In this document: piece by piece, positions 1 through 5,565 of the stretch
Numbering within the stretch: the stretch's first letter is position 1
Layout of the letters: each line of letters begins with the position of its first letter
Translations under genes and position numbers: made by a program
The notes under the pieces: model-generated
The model's database searches: none
What the model was told of the DNA's origin: nothing
Seen by the model: only the letters and a program-made list of their open reading frames with translations
Assembly: GCA_007375925.1 (NCBI GenBank)
Contig: VMFH01000016.1
Location: forward strand, 1-8,629
Direction: 5' to 3'
DNA: 8,629 bases
Source: Parcubacteria group bacterium Gr01-1014_72
GTDB lineage: Bacteria > Patescibacteriota > Minisyncoccia > Phycocordibacterales > VMFH01

Positions 1-71
1 TACCCCTTTGTTTCTTTGAGGAGCGAACGGCGATATTTGAGCGCGTGGACCGCTTTTTTGACTCTAGTCAT
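1..71 (-). CDS. rplT: 50S ribosomal protein L20, N-terminal fragment cut by window edge
   Basis: The minus strand from the ATG at 71 encodes 23 complete codons before the window ends, beginning MTRVKKAVHALKYRRSLLKE and then TKG. This matches the basic N-terminus of L20 (family pattern M-[AT]-R-V-K-R-G-V, then a run of basic residues, then K-G-[YF]). L20 binds 23S rRNA early in large-subunit assembly and in many bacteria also represses its own operon. No Shine-Dalgarno sequence precedes the ATG; the 5' side is a copy of the AT-rich intergenic repeat, whose GTATCGATAC end lies 6 nt before the start codon. The usual order is infC-rpmI-rplT, but here the upstream gene is the S41 peptidase, so rpmI is not immediately 5'. 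The rest of the protein lies outside the window. Identification rests on a short but characteristic segment. Confidence 0.85.
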   Translation of the reverse strand, partial: MTRVKKAVHALKYRRSLLKETKG

Positions 72-79
72 GATAGTGT

Positions 80-171
80 ATCGATACTAATATACGAATG
101 AATGCGAATGAAACGAATGGGGAGTGCATTTATTCGTATCATTGGTATAATTCGTAGATTCGTATCGCTAC
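80..171. repeat. Inverted pair of AT-rich intergenic repeat units between S41 and rplT
   Basis: Two copies of a roughly 39-bp unit face each other. The right copy (133-171, plus orientation) begins TTCGTATCATTGGTATAA and ends TATCGCTAC. The left copy (80-118) is the same unit on the other strand, with several substitutions. The spacer (119-132) holds GGGGAGTGCAT. The pair could form a long imperfect hairpin in DNA or RNA. It fills the gap between the S41 stop codon (171-173, overlapping the last repeat base) and the rplT start. Read in the direction of rplT the order is inverted copy, spacer, direct copy, start codon, the same layout as at 2430-2696 before cysS. The right copy contains a perfect extended -10 string (TGG TATAAT, 143-151) that points into the S41 gene antisense. 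Confidence 0.85.
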
Positions 172-1445
172 TAGGGCTGTTTTCCCAAAAACTCAATCGC
201 CCTCTCAAGCTGCGGATCACGCTTCTTCTCTACATCTTCGGGAGTCAACTTCACCTCTATATCCGGCAGGAGCCCTCCCTCGGAGATGGACACGCCCTTC
301 GGGGTCAGCCAGCGCGCGACCGTTACCTTGAGGGATGTCTCCGGCGTAATCTTCACGAGTTCCTGCACCGAGCCCTTTCCGAAGGTCTTCTCGCCGATGA
401 GCGTCGCCTTTCCGTGTTCGCGGAGCGCCCCCGCAAGGATCTCGGATGCGGATGCGGAACCGTTGTTCACGAGAAGCACGAGCCGTAGCGTGTCATTGAA
501 AATGTCGTAGCCGCGGCTGCGGTACTCAATTGGTTTCTGGTTTTTTCCGAAATCCTCTGTCACGATGAGCGTGCCGACGGGGAGAAAAATGCTCCCGAGG
601 TCAACGGCGGCCTCAAGGTACCCGCCCGGATTATTGCGTAGGTCAATGATGAGCTTGTGGGAACCGGACTGAATAAACTCCCGCAGGGCTTCGCGGAACT
701 GCTGCGGCGCCGTCGCGGAAAAACTGAAGAGCCTGAGTATGAAGATGTCGTCAGTGCGCAGAGGCACCGTCTGGCCGCCAATGGTAAGGGAGGCGGTTGT
801 CGTGCCGGTGCGAAGCTCCGTCTCAATTGTCGGAATCTGAATCACGTCACGCACGATGCTTATCTCGCGAGACGCCTTCGCCCCTTCACGAATAACGCTG
901 ATTCGCACGCTCGTTCCCCGCGGTCCGCGGATGAGCTTCACCGCCTCCTCAACCTTCATGGCGCTCGCCGGCGTGTCGTTAATCTTGAGAATCCGATCCC
1001 CCGCAAGAATCCCGGCCCGCTCCGCGGGCATCCCCTTAAGAGGAGCGACAACGGTGAGGAGTCCGTCCTTTATCGCGATCTCCATGCCGACACCTTCGAA
1101 GCTCCCGCTGATGTCGCTCTCAAAAATTTTCGCCTCTTCCGGCGGGAAGAACACCGTGTACGGGTCCTTGAGAGACTCGGCAAGGCCCTGTATCGCGCCC
1201 CAGACGCGTTCAGTGTCGGGAGTTGTCGTCCCTGCGGCGACATATTTTTCATTGAGGACACTCCACGCCCTCCAGAAGGGAGAGAAGTCAACACTCTCGG
1301 GTTTGCCGCTTTCGGCGTTCGCGGGAAGGGGCGCCTCGGCGCGCATGTCGGAACGTCCAACGACGGTTCCGGCAAAAAAGGAACCCCCGATGAGAATGAG
1401 GGTGAGAAGCAGTGTCGCAATCCGATTCCGCTCGTCCGTATGCAT
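171..1445 (-). CDS. S41-family C-terminal processing peptidase (CtpA/Prc-like), membrane-anchored, with PDZ domain
   Basis: This 424-aa protein is of ordinary length for carboxy-terminal processing peptidases, which cleave C-terminal segments of extracytoplasmic proteins. A hydrophobic segment at about residues 9-30 follows a charged start and should act as a membrane anchor or signal. A PDZ domain spans about 110-190 (GVGMEI, then AERAGILAGDRILKIN). The S41 core follows, with the substrate-strand motif LIIDLRNNPGGYL at 265-277 and the catalytic region NNGSASASEI at 327-336. By spacing to known enzymes the nucleophile is Ser332, with Glu335 nearby and the general base Lys357 in TFGKGSVQ; the 25-residue Ser-Lys spacing equals that of E. 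coli Tsp (430/455). All catalytic residues are present. The ATG at 1445 sits 6 nt after an extended -10 box and has no Shine-Dalgarno. It is divergent from the CorA gene; rplT lies downstream beyond a repeat pair. The natural substrate cannot be inferred. Confidence 0.95.
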   Translation of the reverse strand: MHTDERNRIATLLLTLILIGGSFFAGTVVGRSDMRAEAPLPANAESGKPESVDFSPFWRAWSVLNEKYVAAGTTTPDTERVWGAIQGLAESLKDPYTVFFPPEEAKIFESDISGSFEGVGMEIAIKDGLLTVVAPLKGMPAERAGILAGDRILKINDTPASAMKVEEAVKLIRGPRGTSVRISVIREGAKASREISIVRDVIQIPTIETELRTGTTTASLTIGGQTVPLRTDDIFILRLFSFSATAPQQFREALREFIQSGSHKLIIDLRNNPGGYLEAAVDLGSIFLPVGTLIVTEDFGKNQKPIEYRSRGYDIFNDTLRLVLLVNNGSASASEILAGALREHGKATLIGEKTFGKGSVQELVKITPETSLKVTVARWLTPKGVSISEGGLLPDIEVKLTPEDVEKKRDPQLERAIEFLGKQP

Positions 1446-1451
1446 AGAGCC

Positions 1452-1460
1452 ATTATCACA
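1452..1460 (-). promoter_or_regulatory. Extended -10 promoter of the S41 peptidase gene
   Basis: On the minus strand the sequence reads TGT GATAAT, then GGCTCT, then the ATG at 1445. GATAAT differs from TATAAT at one base and carries the TGn extension. With a typical 6-8 nt from the box to the first transcribed base, transcription would start at or right next to the ATG, giving a leaderless mRNA. No convincing -35 hexamer is seen. The site is inferred from sequence only. Confidence 0.6.
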
Positions 1461-1489
1461 AACTATCCCACCCTGTGCAACCTAGTCCA

Positions 1490-1498
1490 TGGTAGAAT
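1490..1498 (+). promoter_or_regulatory. Extended -10 promoter of the CorA-family gene
   Basis: The sequence reads TGG TAGAAT, then GCTTTC, then the ATG at 1505. The six-nucleotide spacing equals that of the divergent S41 promoter and again predicts transcription starting at the A of the ATG. No clear -35 hexamer or Shine-Dalgarno is present. The two divergent promoters share a 59-bp intergenic space, with their -10 boxes about 36 bp apart. Confidence 0.6.
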
Positions 1499-1504
1499 GC
1501 TTTC

Positions 1505-2425
1505 ATGCTCACCAAGCATACCCATCGCTCTCTTACGTGGGTTGACCTTGAGTCGCCGACCCGCGAGGAAATTCGGGAGATTGTGGAAAGCTACCGCATA
1601 CACCCGCTCCTCGCGCACGATCTCACCGCTCCCACCTTCAAACCCCGCGTTGATCTCTACGACAACTGCATCTACCTCATCCTTCATTTCCCGCAGCTTC
1701 GCGGTGAGCACGGCGTCTCGGGCGACGGTGAGGAGGTGGACTTCATCATTGGAAAAGATTTTCTCATCACGGCGCGGCACGGAACACTTACTCCCCTCCA
1801 CCACTTCTCAAAAGTTTTTGAGGTAACCTCCATTCTTGATAAAGGCGACATCGGGGAACACGCGGGCTTCCTCTTCTTCCACATGATCACGCGCCTCTAC
1901 GAAGCGCTCATGGAGGACCTTGAGTCAATTAAGCGCGACATCGCCGCTATTGAGCGGGAGGTATTTGCCGGCAGGGAACGCGAGATGGTCATCGCACTTT
2001 CCCACGCGAGCAGGAAGCTCCTGGACTTCAAACGCGCGACGAGTCTCCACAAAGAAGTGTTCCGCTCATTTGAGACCGCGGGGGGAACGTTTTTCGGGTC
2101 TGACTTCCGCTACCACCTCCGTGCCATTACCGGCGAATACTACAAAATCGCCGACGCGATTGAGAACAACCTGGAGGCGGTGCAGGAGTTGCGCGAGACG
2201 AACAACTCCCTCCTCTCCACGAGAGAGAACGAGCAGATACGCATACTCACTACCGTCGCCTTCATCACTCTCCCCCTCTCCATGCTCGCCTCCCTCTTCC
2301 AGATTGATGCAACCGCGCGTCCGCTCATCGGACAGTACGAGAACGACTTCTGGATTTTTATCGGCATCATGATTGTGCTCGGCGCGGGGCTCTTTGCGGT
2401 GTTTAAGTATAAAAAATGGCTCTAA
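1505..2425 (+). CDS. CorA-family divalent-cation transporter-like membrane protein lacking the GMN motif
   Basis: This 306-aa protein has the CorA layout. A soluble N-terminal alpha/beta domain (about 1-120, starting around TWVDLESPTREEIREI) is followed by a long helical region (about 125-245, charged and coiled-coil-like) and two C-terminal membrane helices (about 246-266 and 282-300). It ends in the basic tail KYKKWL typical of the family. CorA proteins are homopentameric Mg2+/Co2+ channels of the inner membrane, with the selectivity motif GMN just after the first membrane helix. Here that position reads LASLFQIDATARPLIG, so GMN is replaced by QID (266-268); the nucleotides CAG ATT GAT are unambiguous. 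The gene is otherwise intact, with full length and no frameshift. Family membership is secure, but Mg2+ transport is uncertain given the missing signature. Some CorA relatives transport Zn2+ or have altered selectivity. An AT-rich repeat array begins 4 nt after its stop. Confidence 0.9.
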   Translation: MLTKHTHRSLTWVDLESPTREEIREIVESYRIHPLLAHDLTAPTFKPRVDLYDNCIYLILHFPQLRGEHGVSGDGEEVDFIIGKDFLITARHGTLTPLHHFSKVFEVTSILDKGDIGEHAGFLFFHMITRLYEALMEDLESIKRDIAAIEREVFAGREREMVIALSHASRKLLDFKRATSLHKEVFRSFETAGGTFFGSDFRYHLRAITGEYYKIADAIENNLEAVQELRETNNSLLSTRENEQIRILTTVAFITLPLSMLASLFQIDATARPLIGQYENDFWIFIGIMIVLGAGLFAVFKYKKWL

Positions 2426-2429
2426 GGCC

Positions 2430-2696
2430 GTACGCGATGCAAATATATGAAAGTACACGATGCAAATATACGAATCAGTGCGAATTATACGAATAAAAAT
2501 TCTTTCGCGGCCCTGTTCGTATCATTAGTATAATTCGTATATTAGTATCGCTACCCTTACCCTATTCGTATCATTAGTATAATTCGTATATTAGTATCGC
2601 TACCCTTACCCTATTCGTATCATTAGTATAATTCGTATATTCGCATCGATACCTCATTCGTATCATTGGCATAATTCGTATATTCGCATCGATACT
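2430..2696 (+). repeat. Repeat array between corA-like gene and cysS: two inverted copies then four direct copies
   Basis: Direct units start at 2516, 2565, 2614 and 2657 (periods 49, 49 and 43 bp). Units 1 and 2 are identical. Each unit has two similar half-units, TTCGTATCATTAGTATAA and TTCGTATATTAGTATCG, so the basic motif is about 18 bp. Units 1-2 end in CGCTACCCTTACCC; units 3-4 end in CGCATCGATAC. On the 5' side are inverted copies: a partial one at 2430-2450 and a longer one at 2453-2495 (CGATGCAAATATACGAAT), with a 23-bp period between them. The last direct unit ends one base before the cysS ATG. Units 1-3 each carry a perfect TATAAT (2529, 2578, 2627) and unit 4 carries TGG CATAAT (2667-2675), so the array may also be the cysS promoter region. 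It is strongly AT-rich against GC-rich flanking genes. There are no unique spacers, so it is not CRISPR. Confidence 0.93.
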
Positions 2697-4100
2697 ATGA
2701 ACCTGTTTCTCCACAACACCCTCTCGGGCAAAAAGGAGCTCTTCACTCCGCTCACGGAGAAGGGAGTGCGCATCTACACCTGCGGCCCAACCGTCTATGA
2801 CGATGCGCACGTTGGGAACCTCCGCGCGTACGTCTTCGCCGACACGCTCAAGCGCGCGCTCCTCTATTTCGGCTTTCTGGTGAAGCACGTCATCAACATC
2901 ACCGATGTCGGGCACCTCGCAAGCGACGCTGATGAGGGAGACGACAAGATGACGAAGGGACTCAAGCGCGAGGGGAAGCCCCTCACGCTCGCGGCCATGC
3001 GCGAGCTTGCCGATACTTATGCGTCACGCTTCAAAGAGGACCTACGCGCGCTCAATATCCTCTCCCCCAATGAGATGCCGCACGCGAGCGACCATATCAA
3101 AGAAGATATTTCGCTCATCAAAATCCTTGAGGAGAAGGAGTGTGCGTACAAGACGAGCGATGGAATGTACTTTGACACCTCCCGCTTTCGGGAGTACGGG
3201 AAGCTTGGAAACATTGATGTCGGAGGACTCTCCGTGGGAGCGCGTGTCGCAGTCAACAAAGAGAAGAAAAATCCGACCGACTTCGCCCTCTGGAAATTCA
3301 ATGAGAAGTTGGGATGGGACTCACCATGGGGTAAAGGTTTTCCTGGATGGCATGTGGAGTGTTCGGCCATGTCGGTAAAGTATCTTGGACAGCCGTTTGA
3401 TATTCACACGGGGGGCACGGACCACATTCCGGTGCATCACCAGAATGAGATTGCACAGTCCGAAGCGGCCGCCGAAAAACCGCTTGCGCGTTTCTGGCTC
3501 CACGGAGCGCACTTGACCATCCGCGGTGGAACGAAAATGGCAAAATCGGAAGGCGAATTTTTGCGTCTCCGCGACCTTACGGCAAAGGGAATTATTCCGG
3601 AGGCCTACCGTTATTACCTCCTCACTGCAAGCTATCGCACCCCGCTTGAGTGGAGCATTGAGGCGGTGAAGGCGGCACAGCAGGCGCTCCTGCGCCTCGC
3701 GCATCACCTCTCGGTGTGGACTACTGAAAGCGAGGCGGCTTCGTCGGAAGAATACAAACGCGAATTTAGAGAGCGCATTGGAGACGATCTTGACACGCCA
3801 AACGCCCTCGCGCTCGTGTGGCGGCTTATCAAAGACACTTCCCTTCCAGAAGGCGTGAAGCGCGCGATGATTTTAGACTTTGACCGCGTGCTCGGGCTCA
3901 ACCTCGCACACCTTGCAGAGGAAATAAAGAAGTCTGCGGAAGACATTCCGGCGGAGGTGCGGGAACTCGTCATGGTGCGCGAGAAGGCGCGCGCGGAGAA
4001 GAACTTCTCCCGCGCGGACGCGATTCGCGATGAAATCAAAAAGCTCGGGTATGACATTTCGGACACCGAGGCGGGAGTGAACGTACGAAAAATCAAGTAA
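2697..4100 (+). CDS. cysS: Cysteinyl-tRNA synthetase
   Basis: This 467-aa class I aminoacyl-tRNA synthetase is of normal length for bacterial CysRS. It activates cysteine with ATP and charges tRNA-Cys in the cytoplasm. Visible signatures are TCGPTVYDDAHVGNLRAYV at 28-46, containing the HIGH-type motif HVGN (38-41), and KMAKS (280-284) as the KMSKS loop. The Zn2+ site that recognises the cysteine thiol is complete: Cys29, Cys222, His247 and Glu251, with the same 25- and 4-residue spacings as E. coli C209/H234/E238. The C-terminal helical domain (about 350-467) includes the DALIA-like segment DTPNALALVWRLI and an anticodon-binding tail. The ATG at 2697 matches the family N-terminus (LFLHNTLSGKKE). 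There is no Shine-Dalgarno; the repeat array ends directly before it. No T-box is seen. Downstream hairpins at 4128-4225 lack a T-tract on this strand. Confidence 0.97.
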   Translation: MNLFLHNTLSGKKELFTPLTEKGVRIYTCGPTVYDDAHVGNLRAYVFADTLKRALLYFGFLVKHVINITDVGHLASDADEGDDKMTKGLKREGKPLTLAAMRELADTYASRFKEDLRALNILSPNEMPHASDHIKEDISLIKILEEKECAYKTSDGMYFDTSRFREYGKLGNIDVGGLSVGARVAVNKEKKNPTDFALWKFNEKLGWDSPWGKGFPGWHVECSAMSVKYLGQPFDIHTGGTDHIPVHHQNEIAQSEAAAEKPLARFWLHGAHLTIRGGTKMAKSEGEFLRLRDLTAKGIIPEAYRYYLLTASYRTPLEWSIEAVKAAQQALLRLAHHLSVWTTESEAASSEEYKREFRERIGDDLDTPNALALVWRLIKDTSLPEGVKRAMILDFDRVLGLNLAHLAEEIKKSAEDIPAEVRELVMVREKARAEKNFSRADAIRDEIKKLGYDISDTEAGVNVRKIK

Positions 4101-4127
4101 CTAAGATTTGGTCAAAAACATATGAAC

Positions 4128-4150
4128 AAAAAACGGCTCCGCAGAGCCGT
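4128..4150 (-). terminator. Minus-strand intrinsic terminator, distal of three
   Basis: A perfect 7-bp stem (ACGGCTC at 4133-4139 with GAGCCGT at 4144-4150, loop CGCA) is followed on the minus strand by a run of T (4133 to 4128). On the plus strand it is followed by A residues, so as an intrinsic terminator it works for the minus-strand genes at 4267-5413, not for cysS. It is the last of three stacked hairpins. Confidence 0.75.
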
Positions 4151-4187
4151 AAAAAAGTGTCAATCCCGCACGATGCGGGATTGACAC
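4151..4187 (-). terminator. Minus-strand intrinsic terminator, middle of three, 14-bp stem
   Basis: A perfect 14-bp stem (4157-4170 with 4174-4187; 5' arm GTGTCAATCCCGCA, loop CGA) is followed on the minus strand by six T residues (4156-4151). It is the strongest of the three hairpins here. On the plus strand it is followed by CTTACTAAAAAAG, so it has no U-tract for cysS but could still act as a 3'-end stabilising hairpin. Confidence 0.85.
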
Positions 4188-4191
4188 CTTA

Positions 4192-4225
4192 CTAAAAAAG
4201 AAGAGCGCCGGTAGTGTGCCGGCGC
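4192..4225 (-). terminator. Minus-strand terminator-like hairpin, first of three after the membrane-protein gene
   Basis: A 7-bp GC-only stem (GCGCCGG 4205-4211 with CCGGCGC 4219-4225, loop TAGTGTG) is followed on the minus strand by TCTTCTTTTTTAG. The T-run begins several bases after the stem, which makes it weaker than the next hairpin. It lies 41 bp downstream of the stop codon of the small membrane-protein gene. Confidence 0.65.
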
Positions 4226-4228
4226 ATT

Positions 4229-4264
4229 AAAGTTCTACTACTACTCAAAGTTCTACTGCTACTC
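4229..4264. repeat. Tandem duplication of an 18-bp sequence
   Basis: AAAGTTCTACTACTACTC (4229-4246) is followed directly by AAAGTTCTACTGCTACTC (4247-4264), a single difference over 18 bp. The unit itself contains CTA triplet repeats. It lies between the stop of the small membrane-protein gene (4267) and the first terminator hairpin. No function is evident. Confidence 0.85.
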
Positions 4265-4266
4265 GC

Positions 4267-4635
4267 TCAACGCGGAACTTTCCGCGCCGCGAGGTAGACA
4301 GGCCCGCTGCCCCCTTCAAAAGTGAGGTGTACGATGGAAACAACCTCTCCTGGCATTAGGCGTTCTCCACTCAAAATAGATATATGTGTCGCATTGGTGG
4401 TAATTACCTGCGCGGTGAAGATGTACCGTGTGACAGGTAAGGCCGGAGTTCGCACCAGCGCATCCCCCACTTCAGCCCTCTCTTTGATGTGCTCCGAAAT
4501 GCCCAACCACCCGTGCGATTGTGGAATAGCCGCGGTTATGGCAAGGAAAGAAAAGAGAAAGAGTAGAATTGAGGTGGAGAGACCTGCGATAAAAAGAACG
4601 TGCGAGGGAAACTTGAAGGGACGTCTGTAATTCAT
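4267..4635 (-). CDS. Small single-pass membrane protein of unknown function
   Basis: I do not recognise this 122-aa protein. It has a short basic N-terminus (MNYRRPFKFPSH), one strong hydrophobic helix at about 13-37 (FIAGLSTSILLFLFSFLAIT region) and a roughly 85-residue soluble tail. The tail looks beta-rich (RYIFTAQVITTNATHISIL and EVVSIVHLTFEGG stretches) and is probably outside the cytoplasm. The start at 4635 is preceded by ACGGAGG with 5 nt to the ATG, the only strong Shine-Dalgarno in this window, which decides this start. The same frame stays open upstream to 4827, with an alternative ATG at 4728 or 4731 overlapping the nucleotidyltransferase stop (4709); that extension would carry C-x2-C-x3-H but has no ribosome binding site. 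The gene lies 73 bp downstream of the nucleotidyltransferase on the same strand, so co-transcription is likely, and is followed by three terminators. Confidence 0.7.
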   Translation of the reverse strand: MNYRRPFKFPSHVLFIAGLSTSILLFLFSFLAITAAIPQSHGWLGISEHIKERAEVGDALVRTPALPVTRYIFTAQVITTNATHISILSGERLMPGEVVSIVHLTFEGGSGPVYLAARKVPR

Positions 4636-4708
4636 GGGAACCTCCGTGTACGGGTTTACGAGTTTTGGAATGTGCCTCTTCTCACAGTATCTGCAAGTAG
4701 TGTGCGTG

Positions 4709-5413
4709 TCAATGCACCCTTGTAGCATCATGTGAAGTTTTTTGCAGGAATTTCTCTGCGGCGAGGATGTCCTCCGGAGCCGTAATTTGAAACCACTCTG
4801 TCGCCTCAACCACCCGTACCGAGACATCTCTCACTGCCTGCACGAGAGTTTGCGGAAGTCCGAACTCATCCGGTGAACACGCGACAAGCGGATATTCAAA
4901 AAATTTAGGCCCGAGCATGTAAAGTCCGGTGTTGTTGTATTCGCCGGGGGTAAGCTCTGCCCGCTCCTCAATTCTCTCTATCCTGTTCCCTTCCCCGAGC
5001 ACGACGCGAGCGCCGCGTTTCGGCATCTTCACGCGTTCCGCAAGGAGCGCCCACGGATGGAGGAGCATGCGCGAAATATCAGCCGCGCCGTAGAGGTCAT
5101 CCCCCATCATCACGAGAAAGTGTCCATCCTGAAGAAGGTGCTTCGCCGCATGGAGCGCTCCCGCTGTGCCATCAAGCGTTCCCTGCTCAACATACGTAAT
5201 TTTCCTGCCTCCGTACGAATCACCAAGGTGTTTCCTGATCTTGTCTCCGAAATATCCGACGATGATGATGACCTCGGAAATCTCCCGCGGCAGAGCGTCC
5301 AGTTTATGCCGAAGGAGCGTCTTGCCCTTGACGGTGAGGAGGGGTTTGGGTGTCTCGTTCGTGAGATGATTCATCCGCTTTCCCCGCCCCGCGGCCAAGA
5401 TAACTGCTTTCAT
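4709..5413 (-). CDS. Sugar-phosphate nucleotidyltransferase (NTP_transferase family)
   Basis: This 234-aa protein starts MKAVILAAGRGKRM, the classic nucleotide-binding loop of the glucose-1-phosphate thymidylyl/uridylyl and mannose-1-phosphate guanylyltransferase superfamily. It continues with TPKPLL (21-26), whose Lys contacts phosphate, GTAGAL (82-87), the metal-binding GDD at 104-106, and NNTGLYML (160-167). Such enzymes make NDP-sugars from a sugar-1-phosphate and an NTP in the cytoplasm for glycan synthesis. The length covers only the catalytic domain; the C-terminal left-handed beta-helix or acyltransferase domain of longer relatives is absent. Sugar and nucleotide specificity cannot be read from the sequence, and no glycan genes adjoin it. 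I chose 5413 because it matches the family N-terminus. The in-frame ATG at 5419 (two more residues) is equally compatible with the promoter, while the ATG at 5440 overlaps the -10 region and is rejected. The small membrane-protein gene follows. Confidence 0.9.
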   Translation of the reverse strand: MKAVILAAGRGKRMNHLTNETPKPLLTVKGKTLLRHKLDALPREISEVIIIVGYFGDKIRKHLGDSYGGRKITYVEQGTLDGTAGALHAAKHLLQDGHFLVMMGDDLYGAADISRMLLHPWALLAERVKMPKRGARVVLGEGNRIERIEERAELTPGEYNNTGLYMLGPKFFEYPLVACSPDEFGLPQTLVQAVRDVSVRVVEATEWFQITAPEDILAAEKFLQKTSHDATRVH

Positions 5414-5430
5414 TGCCATAACGAGGAAGC

Positions 5431-5439
5431 ATTGTAGCA
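5431..5439 (-). promoter_or_regulatory. Extended -10 promoter of the nucleotidyltransferase gene
   Basis: On the minus strand the sequence reads TGC TACAAT, then 11 nt to an ATG at 5419 and 17 nt to the ATG at 5413. The nine bases are identical to the dnaB promoter box on the opposite strand at 5587-5595. The predicted leader is about 4 or 10 nt depending on the start codon, and no Shine-Dalgarno fits. Inferred from sequence only. Confidence 0.6.
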
Positions 5440-5445
5440 TGAGAT

Positions 5446-5480
5446 TAGTCTATAGTCTGTAGTTTGTAGTTTGTAGTCTC
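5446..5480. repeat. Heptamer micro-array, five copies of a TAGTCTG-like unit
   Basis: Five contiguous 7-bp units read TAGTCTA, TAGTCTG, TAGTTTG, TAGTTTG and TAGTCTC. The array lies in the divergent gap between the nucleotidyltransferase and dnaB, just upstream of the nucleotidyltransferase promoter. No open reading frame is associated with it. Confidence 0.85.
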
Positions 5481-5505
5481 TGGGAAAAACTCGTGATTTT
5501 TGTTC

Positions 5506-5533
5506 CATGTTTCAAGTTTCATGCTTCATGACT
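5506..5533. repeat. Second heptamer micro-array, four copies of a CATGTTT-like unit
   Basis: Four contiguous 7-bp units read CATGTTT, CAAGTTT, CATGCTT and CATGACT. The period equals that of the array at 5446-5480 but the motif is unrelated. It lies upstream of the dnaB promoter in the same intergenic gap. Confidence 0.75.
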
Positions 5534-5565
5534 CTCCCCTGTCCACCTCTTATGCACTCCCCGTA

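Noticed and set aside
1505..1519. Small hairpin ATGCT/AGCAT at the CorA start
   Set aside because: A 5-bp stem inside the first codons is within chance expectation, and nothing else supports it as a regulator.
657..1826. Long plus-strand open frame (389 codons) across the S41 gene
   Set aside because: It is antisense to a peptidase with complete motifs, is rich in Arg/Ser/Pro as expected of GC-rich shadows, and runs into the CorA gene in another frame.
2516..2696. CRISPR-like repeat array
   Set aside because: The whole 40-49 bp unit repeats, without unique spacers; inverted copies flank it and no cas genes are present.
2430..2696. T-box riboswitch before cysS
   Set aside because: No T-box consensus, specifier stem or GC-rich terminator is seen; the leader is entirely the AT-rich repeat.
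4690..4712. TTGACA at 4712-4707 (minus) as a -35 element for the small membrane-protein gene
   Set aside because: The best -10 candidates (GATACT at 15 bp or TACTGT at 17 bp) are poor; the hexamer overlaps the preceding stop codon and may be chance.
5414..5440. Upstream ATG at 5440 for the nucleotidyltransferase
   Set aside because: It would overlap the TGC TACAAT box, and the family N-terminus MKAVILAAG begins at 5413.
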